Origin: Solirubrobacterales bacterium
GTDB taxonomy: Bacteria; Actinomycetota; Thermoleophilia; Solirubrobacterales; 70-9
Assembly (NCBI GenBank): GCA_035573435.1
Contig: DATMZR010000043.1
Location: forward strand, 1-64,000
Direction: 5' to 3'
DNA: 64,000 nucleotides
The notes under the pieces were generated by a model, which worked only from the letters and a program-made list of their open reading frames with translations, searched no databases and was not told the DNA's origin. The translations under genes were made by a program, and so were the position numbers. Shown piece by piece: positions 1 to 7,568 of the stretch; position 1 is the first letter of the stretch; each line of letters begins with the position of its first letter.

Positions 1-123
1 ACGATCACGGCCAGTCTCTCGTCGGAGGAGTAGGCTCGACGCATCGCCCAGACGGTCTCTCCCGCAGTCCTCGATCAGTTCAAGGAACGCTTTGAATGCT
101 GGAATCGCGGCGAGCTAGACCTG

Positions 124-465
124 ATGCAGAACTTGTACGCCGAGGACGCAGTGTGGGACATCTCGGGCGTCTTCACGGACGTCGCGCCGATGCAAGGACA
201 TGAGAGCCTGCGCCGCTACTGGGACGAGGTGTGGGAGACCTGGGAGGGGGTCCGAATGGATCCGCTCGCGGTATTCGACGTTGGCGACGGTCGCTATGTG
301 GTGGACGTACGGCTTTGGGGGAAGGGCAAGCGGAGCGGCGTTGAAGTCGACCAGCGCTTCGCTTACCTGTACACGCTTCGCCCCGAGGACGAGAAGATCA
401 TTCGAGCGCAGCTACTCCCAGATGTGCAATCAGCGGTCACCGTTGCGGAGTCATCCGCTCCCTGA
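124..465 (+). CDS. NTF2/SnoaL-like protein, probably 5'-degraded
   Basis: This is a small alpha+beta barrel protein of the NTF2/SnoaL-like superfamily, with the typical YAEDAVWD segment after the first helices and a C-terminal beta-sheet. Similarity clearly continues upstream of the ATG: the same frame, open from base 34, encodes a first helix reading FKERFECWNRGELDLM. No ATG, GTG or TTG lies between the in-frame TAG at 31-33 and base 124. The gene has either lost its start or begins at a truncated internal ATG. Function and substrate are unknown. It sits in a patch of related paralogues and remnants, which favours decay after duplication. Confidence 0.5.
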   Translation: MQNLYAEDAVWDISGVFTDVAPMQGHESLRRYWDEVWETWEGVRMDPLAVFDVGDGRYVVDVRLWGKGKRSGVEVDQRFAYLYTLRPEDEKIIRAQLLPDVQSAVTVAESSAP

Positions 466-481
466 CGTTCTCCTGCGGCAT
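437..481 (-). pseudogene. 5' remnant of an NTF2-like (MSQENV-type) gene
   Basis: On the minus strand an ATG at 481 opens MPQENVRERM and stops after 14 codons at 437. The first codons and the 17 bp upstream match the starts of the intact NTF2-like genes at 1977 and 13052, but the rest of the gene is missing. I read it as a truncated copy whose start region survived. It overlaps the 3' end of the gene at 124-465 on the other strand. Confidence 0.5.
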
Positions 482-501
482 CGCCCGCGCAGTATCTCGC
501 G
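465..501 (-). repeat. 37-bp NTF2 start box, copy 1
   Basis: This minus-strand copy contains GAGATACTGCGCGGGCG directly before an ATG and continues six codons into the remnant. It differs from the copy at 1961-1997 at one of 37 positions. GATACT, 9 nt before the ATG, is a plausible -10 element for a leaderless transcript. Confidence 0.7.
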
Positions 502-621
502 CCTAGGGGGAGGGTGGACCAGCGATACCGCGAAGGCGTGGGACGGCCCCAGTGGCTCGGCGTAGAGAAAACCGAAAAATCTCGGGTGAAACCCCGCTGG
601 ACCCGTGGCGAAATAGTCCTT

Positions 622-846
622 TTACGGCAGGCCGCGTCGCGTTTCTGGCTCGGGCGTGACCACCTCGACCGTGAACGGCTCACCTTCTAGCGCCGCTCGG
701 ACCCGTTGCACGGCTTTCTCGCCGTCCTCGGCGGAAAGCCGAGCCCTCACGCCCTCCTCGGTGCGGAGATTCTGAATCCCGGCCACGGCCAAAAAACATG
801 CGACTCGATCAACGTCGCCTCCAATGCGGACGAGGAAATGAGGCAT
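622..846 (-). CDS. small hypothetical protein
   Basis: An unrecognised protein of 74 residues beginning MPHFLVRIGG, with a charged helical middle and a Pro/Glu-rich C-terminus. An in-frame ATG at 939 would add 31 residues and would overlap the start of the divergent gene at 929. The internal ATG at 846 is preferred because the residues before it look unlike a folded domain. No motif points to a function. Residue composition is protein-like and the frame is open, so it is probably real. Confidence 0.4.
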   Translation of the reverse strand: MPHFLVRIGGDVDRVACFLAVAGIQNLRTEEGVRARLSAEDGEKAVQRVRAALEGEPFTVEVVTPEPETRRGLP

Positions 847-928
847 CGCGTCCGATGCTACGGCGACAGCATTGGCGGAATCTAAAGCGCCACGTTCTTC
901 GGTGACTCGATGGTTAGCATCGCCGTAG

Positions 929-1168
929 GTGCCCGCCATCGTCGAGTTGACGCCTATCAGCGGCCGGGGCCGCGATCTGCTGGAAGAGTTCGACAGCCAG
1001 ACTGGGTACCTCCCGTACAAGATCATCGAGGAGTTGGGGGCGAGGGTCTACTACCTAGAGGGGGAGACCGTGGAGACCGTGGCTCGGTTCAAGGCGGCTC
1101 TCGACCGTGTGGAGCCGTACTGGGAGCGACACCTGGCGTTCAGGGACGTGATGACTCCCACGGAGTAG
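929..1168 (+). CDS. small hypothetical protein
   Basis: An unrecognised protein of 79 residues with a GTG start. It is acidic and mostly helical, with segments such as LLEEFDSQTGYLPYKI and VARFKAALDRVEPYWERH. No signal peptide, membrane segment or known motif is visible. It ends 2 bp before the stop codon of the convergent NTF2-like gene at 1171, a tight tail-to-tail arrangement. It could be a real accessory protein or a fragment of a larger gene. Confidence 0.45.
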   Translation: MPAIVELTPISGRGRDLLEEFDSQTGYLPYKIIEELGARVYYLEGETVETVARFKAALDRVEPYWERHLAFRDVMTPTE

Positions 1169-1170
1169 CC

Positions 1171-1572
1171 CTACTCCCGCAGCCCGGCGGTTTCGAGGGC
1201 TTCGTCGCGGTTGAAGCACTCCTCGGTTCGTACGATCAGCCCATCGTTGACCGTGTAGAGGAGCCACTGCCGCCAGTCCATGTCCATGCCGCTCGCTCTT
1301 GCTCGCCCTGTGTAGTGGGTGGCGGCAAGCACCCGGCCCCCCGGCGCCTCAACGCATTCCTCGAGGTCGGCTCGAAAGCCGGGGAAGGTCTCCATATACC
1401 CCTCGAAGTAGCGCCTTACGGCGACCGGGCCGCGATGAATGGCCGCATCGGGGTCCTCGACGCTGGTGTGCCACTCGATCGCCGGGTCGTGAAGCTGCGA
1501 GACAGCCTCAAGATCGCCCCGCGCGAAGGCGTCATAGGCCGCCCGGATCACCTCCACGTTCTCCTGCGACAT
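1171..1572 (-). CDS. NTF2/SnoaL-like protein (MSQENV family)
   Basis: A single-domain NTF2/SnoaL-like protein of 133 residues. It starts MSQENVEVIRAAYDAFARGD, the first helix pair typical of this actinobacterial family, and follows with the usual IEWHTSVEDPD strand region. Such proteins form a cone-shaped pocket and can be enzymes or ligand binders; the substrate is unknown. A GTG lies immediately before the ATG, but the paralogues begin at MSQENV. It starts 3 nt after the stop of the upstream paralogue, so the two form an operon driven by the box at 1961-1997. Confidence 0.75.
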   Translation of the reverse strand: MSQENVEVIRAAYDAFARGDLEAVSQLHDPAIEWHTSVEDPDAAIHRGPVAVRRYFEGYMETFPGFRADLEECVEAPGGRVLAATHYTGRARASGMDMDWRQWLLYTVNDGLIVRTEECFNRDEALETAGLRE

Positions 1573-1575
1573 CAC

Positions 1576-1977
1576 CTACTCCGAAAGTCCGAAAGCTTCA
1601 AGGGCCTCGCGTGTCTCCTGATAGAGCCGGATTCGGGCGATGCGACCGCCGCGAACCTCGAAGACGAAGGCGCTTCGCGCGACCGCATGGATGCCATCCC
1701 GGCCTCGGACCTGGCCGGTGTTAGGGACGATCACCGAATCGCCGGACTCGATGAAGCGCTCCGGCTCAATTACGTTTTCTTCGAAGACCTCGGCAAAGAC
1801 ATTCTTGTAGAAGCGCAAGACCTCGGGCCACCCCCGGTAGACGCCCGCGTACGGCGCACGGGACGCCGACCAATCCAACTCCACATCCGGATGGTTCAGC
1901 GCCTGCAGGGCCTCGAAGTCGCGCCGGTTATAGAGGGCGAGCCCCTTCCTCACTACCTCCACGTTCTCCTGCGACAT
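1576..1977 (-). CDS. NTF2/SnoaL-like protein (MSQENV family)
   Basis: First gene of a two-gene operon of NTF2/SnoaL-like paralogues, 133 residues. It begins MSQENVEVVRKGLALYNRRD and contains the conserved HPDVELDWSASR strand and a C-terminal RIRLYQETREALEAFGL helix that recurs in family members. No ATG-proximal Shine-Dalgarno sequence is seen. Instead GATACT ends 9 nt before the ATG within a box shared with other paralogues, suggesting leaderless transcription. The biochemical role is unknown. Confidence 0.78.
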   Translation of the reverse strand: MSQENVEVVRKGLALYNRRDFEALQALNHPDVELDWSASRAPYAGVYRGWPEVLRFYKNVFAEVFEENVIEPERFIESGDSVIVPNTGQVRGRDGIHAVARSAFVFEVRGGRIARIRLYQETREALEAFGLSE

Positions 1978-1997
1978 CGCCCGCGCAGTATCTCGCG
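1961..1997 (-). promoter_or_regulatory. 37-bp NTF2 start box, copy 2 (putative leaderless promoter)
   Basis: The box runs from 21 bp upstream of the ATG at 1977 to 16 bp inside the gene. GATACT (xAxxxT) ends 9 nt before the ATG, compatible with a -10 element feeding a leaderless mRNA. It matches the copies at 465-501 and about 13032-13068 at all but one or two positions. Confidence 0.5.
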
Positions 1998-2242
1998 ATG
2001 CTGAAGGTGTCGCTTTCCATGCAAAGCGGGCATCTCGCGGCCGGTTACAAGACCCTCGCCCAGGACGGAGACCGCCAACGACAGCGTTTACTCAGCTGAT
2101 GCACGCCGGCCTCAGCAGTTATCGCTGTGCGGCGCATGGGCAGGGAGTCCGATCCCCTGCCCGTATCGCACCGGATCGCGCCTGATCCGATCAGGCCAGC
2201 AATTCCATCAACCCAACCGAAAATCGCCCTACCAAGCCGAAA
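1998..2242. other. intergenic stretch with two hairpins
   Basis: No convincing gene is seen between the NTF2-like operon and the tRNA remnant. Two inverted repeats stand out. One at 2138-2162 has an 8-bp GGGCAGGG/CCCTGCCC stem. The other, at 2181-2195, is the perfect palindrome CCTGATCCGATCAGG. Neither has a T-tract. They may be leftovers of mobile or regulatory DNA. Confidence 0.4.
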
Positions 2243-2260
2243 GGGCGGCCTTCGCCGCCC
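2243..2260 (-). terminator. probable intrinsic terminator behind the tRNA remnant
   Basis: GGGCGG and CCGCCC arms around a 6-nt loop form a strong hairpin, followed on the minus strand by TTT. It lies 10 bp after the tRNA-Gly fragment, where the terminator of an intact tRNA gene would be expected. Confidence 0.5.
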
Positions 2261-2270
2261 TCCCCCTCAC

Positions 2271-2311
2271 GCATGGCAAGCAGACGCTCTAGCCAACTGA
2301 GCTACAGCCGC
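2271..2311 (-). pseudogene. truncated tRNA-Gly (GCC), 5' half only
   Basis: Reading the minus strand from 2311, the sequence starts GCGGCTGTAGCTCAGTTGG, a normal acceptor strand and D-arm. It continues through the anticodon stem to an anticodon loop with GCC at 2277-2275. Similarity then stops at 2271. The expected 3' half (anticodon stem return, T-arm with GGTTCGAA, acceptor return) is absent here, and no T-arm was found in the following 270 bp. A terminator hairpin follows directly. I infer a deletion or integration scar; the product cannot fold as a tRNA. Confidence 0.7.
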
Positions 2312-2365
2312 GCAGGGCAAGGATTCTAGCCAGCGCTCCCTGGTAGGTCGTGCTGCTCGGCGCCG

Positions 2366-2776
2366 CTACCCCGGGGCGTCGAGCGCCTCGTTGACCAGGC
2401 GGTCGGCGTGTTCGTTCTCTTCCCGGGGCACATTGCGGATCGACCAGCGCTCGAAGCTCTGGAGTGCCTCGCGTACCTGTGCGTGCAGGTCGCGCAGGGC
2501 TGCGTCCTTGACCCGGTACTCCCCGCGCACTTGGCGGGCGATCAGCTCCGAGTCGCCCACCAGCTCGATTTCGACGGCCCCCAGGGCCTGGGCGCGCTCG
2601 ATCCCCAGCAGGAGCGCCCGGTACTCGGCCACGTTGTTGGTCGCCGGCCCAATGGTCTCTGAGCCCTCCTCCAGGATCTCGCCCTTGGGGGTGGTCACTA
2701 CGGCGGCGATCGCCGCCGGGCCGGGATTGCCGCGCGCGCCCCCGTCGACTTTGACGACCAGCCGCGCGGCGTTCAA
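2366..2776 (-). CDS. RNase HI-like protein
   Basis: A compact RNase H fold protein of 136 residues, likely cleaving RNA in RNA/DNA hybrids. All four metal-binding acids are visible: D11 (VDGGARGNPG), E51 (NNVAEYRA), D75 (VGDSELI) and D125 (NEHADRLVNEA). The basic helix of E. coli RNase HI is missing, as in many short bacterial homologues. The start is a TTG sharing a TTGA overlap with the stop of the upstream zinc-ribbon gene, so translation is probably coupled. A longer upstream frame is only the shadow of that gene. A separate RNase HII lies near 21 kb. Confidence 0.85.
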   Translation of the reverse strand: MNAARLVVKVDGGARGNPGPAAIAAVVTTPKGEILEEGSETIGPATNNVAEYRALLLGIERAQALGAVEIELVGDSELIARQVRGEYRVKDAALRDLHAQVREALQSFERWSIRNVPREENEHADRLVNEALDAPG

Positions 2777-3600
2777 GCCTTGTTGGCCGACGCCTGGCGA
2801 CGGGGAGACGTGGACCGCAGCCGCAGCTTGCCGTCCTCGGCAACAGCTGCGTTCCAGGCCTGTGCTTCCTCGGTGAGCTCGGAAACCTCGTCGCCCCTGG
2901 CGACCTCTCGCACGAGCTCTCCCTGGCCGTCCGCGTTGACCTCCCACTGATACCACGACAGCTCCCAGGCGACGGTTACCAGCGCCATCTGGCGGCCGGC
3001 GTCGGGGCGCACGGCGGCCCGTGGCTCCCCGAGCGAGCGGATCAGGCCGGCGACCTTGCGCCGTTCATCGCTGCCGTTGAACCGCTCCACGGCACGCCGC
3101 ATTAGCGCCTCGGGCCCACGTCGCGGGCGAGGCTTTTTGGGCGCCGCCTCCCCGGCAGGCGGTCGCGGCGGCTGCCGCTTGGCCTGCGGCTTTTGCTTGG
3201 GCTTGTCCGCGGGCGGCTCGGGGGGTTGCTCCGACGTCCCCTCCTTCACGGGCCTCGCTTCCGCCGTTGCGCCGTTCCCGCGGCGCCCCCGCGTAGCCGA
3301 CCGCGCCCGCGACGCCGCTCGCTCGAGGCGCTTTCGCAGCGCGTCGGTACGACGGGCCCGGCTCGGCGGCGCCTGCGTCATGGACCCGGCCACCTCGGCG
3401 GGGATCCAGCCCGACGCCTCAGCGCGCGAGCGGCACAGCACGCAGACGCCAAGGCGCTGTCCTTGCGGGTTCACGTACTCGTGTGCCTGCTCGCCCTTGA
3501 GCATGGTCCGCCCGCAGACGGCACAGATCGGATACGGGTCGTGCTGATCCGGCACGCGCTTCAACGTAGCAACGCTGCCGGAGGCACGCGGGCGAGGCAT
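2773..3600 (-). CDS. zinc-ribbon protein with Ala/Pro/Lys-rich linker, function unknown
   Basis: Unrecognised 275-residue protein. The N-terminus has two CxxC pairs (CAVCGRTM and CVLCRSRA about 28 residues apart), which would bind zinc. A low-complexity Ala/Pro/Lys/Arg linker covers roughly residues 75-160. The C-terminal 110 residues look folded and include RRKVAGLIRSLGEP and VTVAWELSWYQWEV. A GTG at 3555 is an alternative start that would drop 15 residues. The gene ends in a TTGA overlap with the RNase H-like gene, so the two are translated together and may share a nucleic-acid role; this is inference from context. Confidence 0.6.
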   Translation of the reverse strand: MPRPRASGSVATLKRVPDQHDPYPICAVCGRTMLKGEQAHEYVNPQGQRLGVCVLCRSRAEASGWIPAEVAGSMTQAPPSRARRTDALRKRLERAASRARSATRGRRGNGATAEARPVKEGTSEQPPEPPADKPKQKPQAKRQPPRPPAGEAAPKKPRPRRGPEALMRRAVERFNGSDERRKVAGLIRSLGEPRAAVRPDAGRQMALVTVAWELSWYQWEVNADGQGELVREVARGDEVSELTEEAQAWNAAVAEDGKLRLRSTSPRRQASANKA

Positions 3601-3601
3601 T

Positions 3602-3620
3602 GCCGGGGATCGTCCCCGGC
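3602..3620 (-). terminator. strong hairpin between EF-G-like gene and next gene
   Basis: GCCGGGGA and TCCCCGGC arms with a 3-nt loop fill the gap directly after the EF-G-like stop codon. No T-tract follows, so it may attenuate transcription or protect the 3' end. The loop resembles the ACGA loop of hairpins in the dispersed repeat described at 20861. Confidence 0.4.
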
Positions 3621-5714
3621 CTAGGCCTTGACCTGCTCCTCTTCGGCAGCCTGGGTCTCGGCGATCACCTTCTGGGCGATGTGCGCCGGGACCTCCTCGT
3701 AGCGCTCGAACTCCATCGTGTAGTCCCCACGCCCGCCGGTGATCGCTCGAAGGTCGGGGGCGTAGTCGAGCACCTCCGCCATCGGAACCTCGGCTTGGAT
3801 CTCCGTGACCGACCCCTTGGGCTCCATGCCCAGCGGACGGCCGCGGCGCGAGTTGAGGTCGCCGACCACGTCGCCCACGCTGTCCTCCGGCACCGCGATC
3901 GTCATCTTCACGATCGGCTCGAGCAGATACGGGTCCGCCTCGGCGGCGGCCTGCTTGAAAGCCATCGAGCCCGCGATCTTGAACGCCATCTCGGAGGAAT
4001 CGACGGAGTGGTGCTGGCCGTCGTACAGGCGCACCCTCAGGTCCTTGATCGGGTAGCCGGCCAGGACCCCGCGCTGCATCGCTTCCGCGATCCCCTTCTC
4101 GACCGCCGGGATGAAGCCTGACGGGATCACACCGCCCTTGATCGCGTTGATGAACTCGAACCCAGTGCCAAGCTCGGCCGGCTCGATCTCGATGTGACAG
4201 TCGCCGAACTGGCCGCGCCCGCCAGTCTGCTTCTTGTAGCGGCCGTGCGCCTTGGCGGGCTTGCGGATCGTCTCCAGGTACGGGACCTTCGGCGGTTTCA
4301 GCTCGATCTCCGCCCCGTAGCGCTGCTTCATCCGGTCCACGATCACCTCGACGTGGATCTGGGTGAGCCCGGCGATGATCTGCTCGCCGGTCTCCGGATC
4401 GCGATGCACGTCGAGCGTCGGGTCCTCCTCAGTGAGCCGACGGACGGCAGCAGCGGCCTTCTCCTCATCACCCTTCGACTTCGGCTCGAACGCGAACGCC
4501 ATCACCGGGGCCGGCAGGTCGAGCGGCGCGAACGCGATGCTCGCGTCCTTGGCGGCGAGCACGTCTCCGGCGCGCGTCTCGCGCAGCTTGGCGACCGCGC
4601 CGATGTCTCCCGCACCAAGCTCGTCCACGGTGGAGGTCTCCTTGCCGCACGGCGAGGCAAGCTGACCGATTCGCTCCTTGGCTTTGCGCGTGACGTTGAA
4701 CGCTTGCGAGTCCGAGCGCAGGACGCCGGAATAGACGCGCAGCATGTTGATGCGGCCGGTATAGGGATCGGCGGTGGTCTTGAACACGTAGGCGACGGGC
4801 TCACCGTCGGTGTCGGGCTCGATCTCGATCTGTTCCCCGTCGCCGCCAAGCGCCTTGATCGCCCCCCGCATCGCCGGCGAGGGAACGTCCTCCACCAGCG
4901 CCTCCAGCAGACGGTTGGTGCCCAGGTTCTTCGTCGCCACCCCGCAGGTGACCGGGAAGAGCTGTCCCTGCGTGACGCCCTGCTTGAGGGCGGTGACGAT
5001 CTCCTCGTGGGAGATCTCCTCCCCCTCCAGGTAGCGCTCCATGAGCTCGTCCGAGTTCTCCGCGACCTCGTCCATCAGCTTCTCGCGGTACTCCTCCGCC
5101 TGGTCGCGCAGCTCGTCGGGAATCTCGGTCTCCGTCGCGCTGCCCCTCCCCTCCCCCGCGTACTCGAAGGCCTTCATGTCGATCAGATCGATCACCCCAC
5201 GGACCTCGTGCTCGGAGCCGATGGGGATCTCGGTGGCGACCACGTGAGCGCCGAAGGCCTCCTTGAGGGAATCGAGCGTGCGGAAGAAGTCAGCGCGCTC
5301 GCGGTCGAGCATGTTGACGAATACCAGGCGGGCCAGGCGCTCGGCGGCGGCGCGGTTCCAGAGGCGCTCGGTGTGGACCTCGACCCCCATCACTGCATTG
5401 ATCACCACCACCGCGGCGTCGACCACGCGCAGGCCGGCCAGCGTGTCGGCGACGAAGCTCGACTCTCCGGGAGTGTCGATCAGGTTGATCTTGCGATCGC
5501 CGTACTCGAACGAGGCTACGCTGGCGCCGATCGACATCCCGCGCTCCTGCTCGTCGGGCTCGAAGTCGGAGACGGTGGTGCCGTCCTCGACCCGGCCGAG
5601 CCGATTGACCACCCCGGCCTCGAACAGCAGCGCCTCGCAGAGGCTGGTCTTGCCGCTTCCGCGGTGGCCGATCAGGGCGACGTTGCGGATCCGGTCGGCT
5701 GGCCTGGGCGCCAT
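3621..5714 (-). CDS. elongation factor G-like GTPase
   Basis: A full-length EF-G-fold protein (697 residues) with G domain, domain II and C-terminal domains III-V. It belongs to the EF-G-like paralogues rather than clearly to canonical FusA. The P-loop is GHRGSGKT (16-23) instead of the usual AHIDAGKT type. The DxxGH motif reads DTPGE (80-84), so the catalytic His is Glu. The NKxD motif reads NMLD (134-137). These changes suggest weak or absent GTP hydrolysis and a role other than main translocation. Start: an ATG at 5714 is preferred to a TTG three codons upstream. It is downstream of the sigma-factor gene in a leftward group. Confidence 0.88.
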   Translation of the reverse strand: MAPRPADRIRNVALIGHRGSGKTSLCEALLFEAGVVNRLGRVEDGTTVSDFEPDEQERGMSIGASVASFEYGDRKINLIDTPGESSFVADTLAGLRVVDAAVVVINAVMGVEVHTERLWNRAAAERLARLVFVNMLDRERADFFRTLDSLKEAFGAHVVATEIPIGSEHEVRGVIDLIDMKAFEYAGEGRGSATETEIPDELRDQAEEYREKLMDEVAENSDELMERYLEGEEISHEEIVTALKQGVTQGQLFPVTCGVATKNLGTNRLLEALVEDVPSPAMRGAIKALGGDGEQIEIEPDTDGEPVAYVFKTTADPYTGRINMLRVYSGVLRSDSQAFNVTRKAKERIGQLASPCGKETSTVDELGAGDIGAVAKLRETRAGDVLAAKDASIAFAPLDLPAPVMAFAFEPKSKGDEEKAAAAVRRLTEEDPTLDVHRDPETGEQIIAGLTQIHVEVIVDRMKQRYGAEIELKPPKVPYLETIRKPAKAHGRYKKQTGGRGQFGDCHIEIEPAELGTGFEFINAIKGGVIPSGFIPAVEKGIAEAMQRGVLAGYPIKDLRVRLYDGQHHSVDSSEMAFKIAGSMAFKQAAAEADPYLLEPIVKMTIAVPEDSVGDVVGDLNSRRGRPLGMEPKGSVTEIQAEVPMAEVLDYAPDLRAITGGRGDYTMEFERYEEVPAHIAQKVIAETQAAEEEQVKA

Positions 5715-5741
5715 CCCGACCAATATATGTCACCGCCTAGC

Positions 5742-6533
5742 TCAGATCTCGTCAGAGCGCGCGGCGAACCGCGAGCGCAGAGCCAGCACGGCCTTTGTGT
5801 GGAGCTGGGAGACGCGGGACTCGGTCACCCCCAGCACCTCCCCGATCTCCCGCAGGGTCAGGTTCTCGTAGTAGTAGAGCGCAACCACAAGCCGCTCGCG
5901 CTCCGGCAGGGACTCGATCGAGTCCGCGAGGCGGTCCTTGAGTTCGGACGTCTGGGCCTCCGCCTCCGGGTCGATTGCGCCGGGATCCTGGAGCGTGTCC
6001 AGGACGGAGATCTGCCCCCCGCCGCCCTCAGGGTCGGCGAACGTCCACAGGTCGTCGAGAGCCAACACCGACGAGTTGGCGATCGACAGCAGGGAGTCCT
6101 GGAACTCCTCCACGCTGATCTCCAGCTTGGCCGCCATCTCCTCGTCGGTGGGCGCGCGTTGCAGCTCGCCCTCCAGCTTGGCGTGCGCCTTCTCCACGTC
6201 GCGCGCCCGGGCGCGCACCGAGCGAGGCACCCAGTCCAGCGAGCGCAGCTCGTCGATGATCGCCCCCTTCACCCGAGCCACCGCAAAGGTCTCGAACTTG
6301 ATCTCCCGCTCGAGGTCGAAGCGCTCGATCGCCCCGATCAGGCCGATCAGGCCGTAGGAGATCAGGTCGGCCTCCTCCACGTGGGAGGGAAGGCCGGAAG
6401 CCATCCTGCCGGCGATGAACTTGACGAGGGGCGAGTAGGCGACCACGAGCCGCTCCCGGGCACGCTCGTCGCCGTCCTGCTTGTAGCGTCGCCACAGGTC
6501 CTTGAGCTCGACGGCTTTGACGTTCGTCTCCAT
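5742..6533 (-). CDS. whiG: RNA polymerase sigma factor, FliA/WhiG type
   Basis: A group 3 sigma-70 factor of 263 residues. Region 2 contains DLISYGLIGLIGAIERFD (core binding and -10 recognition) and region 4 contains NLTLREIGEVLGVTESRVSQLH, a helix-turn-helix for the -35 element. Length and spacing match FliA/WhiG, which control flagellar or developmental genes. No flagellar gene is in the window, so the regulon is unknown. The ATG at 6533 is preceded by a GGGGTGGG purine run; a GTG two codons upstream is the alternative. The EF-G-like gene starts 27 bp downstream. Confidence 0.88.
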   Translation of the reverse strand: METNVKAVELKDLWRRYKQDGDERARERLVVAYSPLVKFIAGRMASGLPSHVEEADLISYGLIGLIGAIERFDLEREIKFETFAVARVKGAIIDELRSLDWVPRSVRARARDVEKAHAKLEGELQRAPTDEEMAAKLEISVEEFQDSLLSIANSSVLALDDLWTFADPEGGGGQISVLDTLQDPGAIDPEAEAQTSELKDRLADSIESLPERERLVVALYYYENLTLREIGEVLGVTESRVSQLHTKAVLALRSRFAARSDEI

Positions 6534-6588
6534 ACCCACCCCAACCTATCCTTCGCCCTTACCGGCCCCCCAAGTTATCCGTCGCCGC

Positions 6589-7509
6589 TCAGGCGCGCGG
6601 GTGAGACCGTGCGTATTCCGAGCGCAATCGCTGCGGCTCGACGCGGGTGTATACCTGAGTGGTCGAAACGCTCGAGTGCCCCAACAGCTCCTGAATCGAG
6701 CGCAGATCGGCGCCTCCCTCGAGCAGATGGGTGGCGAACGAGTGCCTCAGCGTGTGCGGGGAAACGTGGCCCGCGACGGCGGTCTCCCGCACCCATCGAT
6801 CAAGCCGGCGGCGGATATCGGACCCAGACAGCCTGCGCCCACGGCGGGAGAGGAACAGGGCGCGCTCGTCGCGATTGACGCTGAGCACCGGCCGGGCCGT
6901 CGCGAGATAGCGCTCCAGCGCTCGCTGAGCCGGCTCGCCCATCGGCACGATGCGCGTCTTCGCTCCCTTGCCGGTAACCCGCAGCGCCTCCGAATCGAAG
7001 TCGGGTGCGTCCAGGTCGAGCTTCACGATCTCGTCCGCGCGCAGCCCGCAGGCGTACGCGAGCTCGAACACCGCCCGGTCGCGAAGCTCGAGCGGCCCCG
7101 TGGCCGGGATGCGATCCAGCATGGTCGCGATCTCGTCCGGCCCCAGGACTCGGGGCAGGCGGGAGCGACGCTTGGGGCTCGGCAGGAGCTCGGCTGGATT
7201 CTGTGGCGCGCTGCCAATGCGCACCAGGTGGTCATGGAGACTGCGGACGGCGGCAAGCTTGCGGGCCACGCTCGAGCGAGCCAGACCGCGCTCGGACAGC
7301 ACCGCCGCGTACGCCCTCAGATCCTTATACGCCAGCTCCCCCGGCGCCATGCCCCGCGCCGTCGCCCATTTCGCCAGCTCCACAAGGTCGGTCCCGTAGG
7401 CGCGCAGCGTGTGCGGCGAGGAGCCGCGGGTCCTCAGCTCCCGCTGGAACCCCTTCAGGGCCGCGTCCCAGGCGGGGCTCACCTCCTGCTCGGAAGATTC
7501 GGCAGCCAC
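6589..7509 (-). CDS. xer: tyrosine recombinase XerC/XerD
   Basis: Site-specific recombinase of 306 residues, the usual length for Xer proteins that resolve chromosome dimers at dif. An N-terminal SAM-like core-binding domain (about residues 12-100) is followed by the catalytic domain. All catalytic residues are present: R157, K181, H252, R255, H278 and nucleophile Y287 (TQVYTRV). It is a housekeeping Xer rather than a phage integrase: no excisionase or att repeats adjoin it. GTG start. It lies between the L,D-transpeptidase and the sigma factor, all leftward. Confidence 0.9.
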   Translation of the reverse strand: MAAESSEQEVSPAWDAALKGFQRELRTRGSSPHTLRAYGTDLVELAKWATARGMAPGELAYKDLRAYAAVLSERGLARSSVARKLAAVRSLHDHLVRIGSAPQNPAELLPSPKRRSRLPRVLGPDEIATMLDRIPATGPLELRDRAVFELAYACGLRADEIVKLDLDAPDFDSEALRVTGKGAKTRIVPMGEPAQRALERYLATARPVLSVNRDERALFLSRRGRRLSGSDIRRRLDRWVRETAVAGHVSPHTLRHSFATHLLEGGADLRSIQELLGHSSVSTTQVYTRVEPQRLRSEYARSHPRA

Positions 7510-7568
7510 GGGTGCTGTTTCGGCGGCCGCCGCTGCAAGCCTGCCGAAGAGGGGCCGCCTGCAGGCGC

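Noticed and set aside
2000-2311. tRNA-Gly interrupted by an intron
   Set aside because: No T-arm or matching acceptor strand was found in the following 270 bp, so a truncated gene is more likely.
4194-6878. Very long plus-strand open frame opposite the EF-G-like and sigma genes
   Set aside because: It mirrors two certain genes on the minus strand, has a low-complexity Leu/Arg/Gly-rich composition, and no recognisable domain. It is a by-product of high GC.
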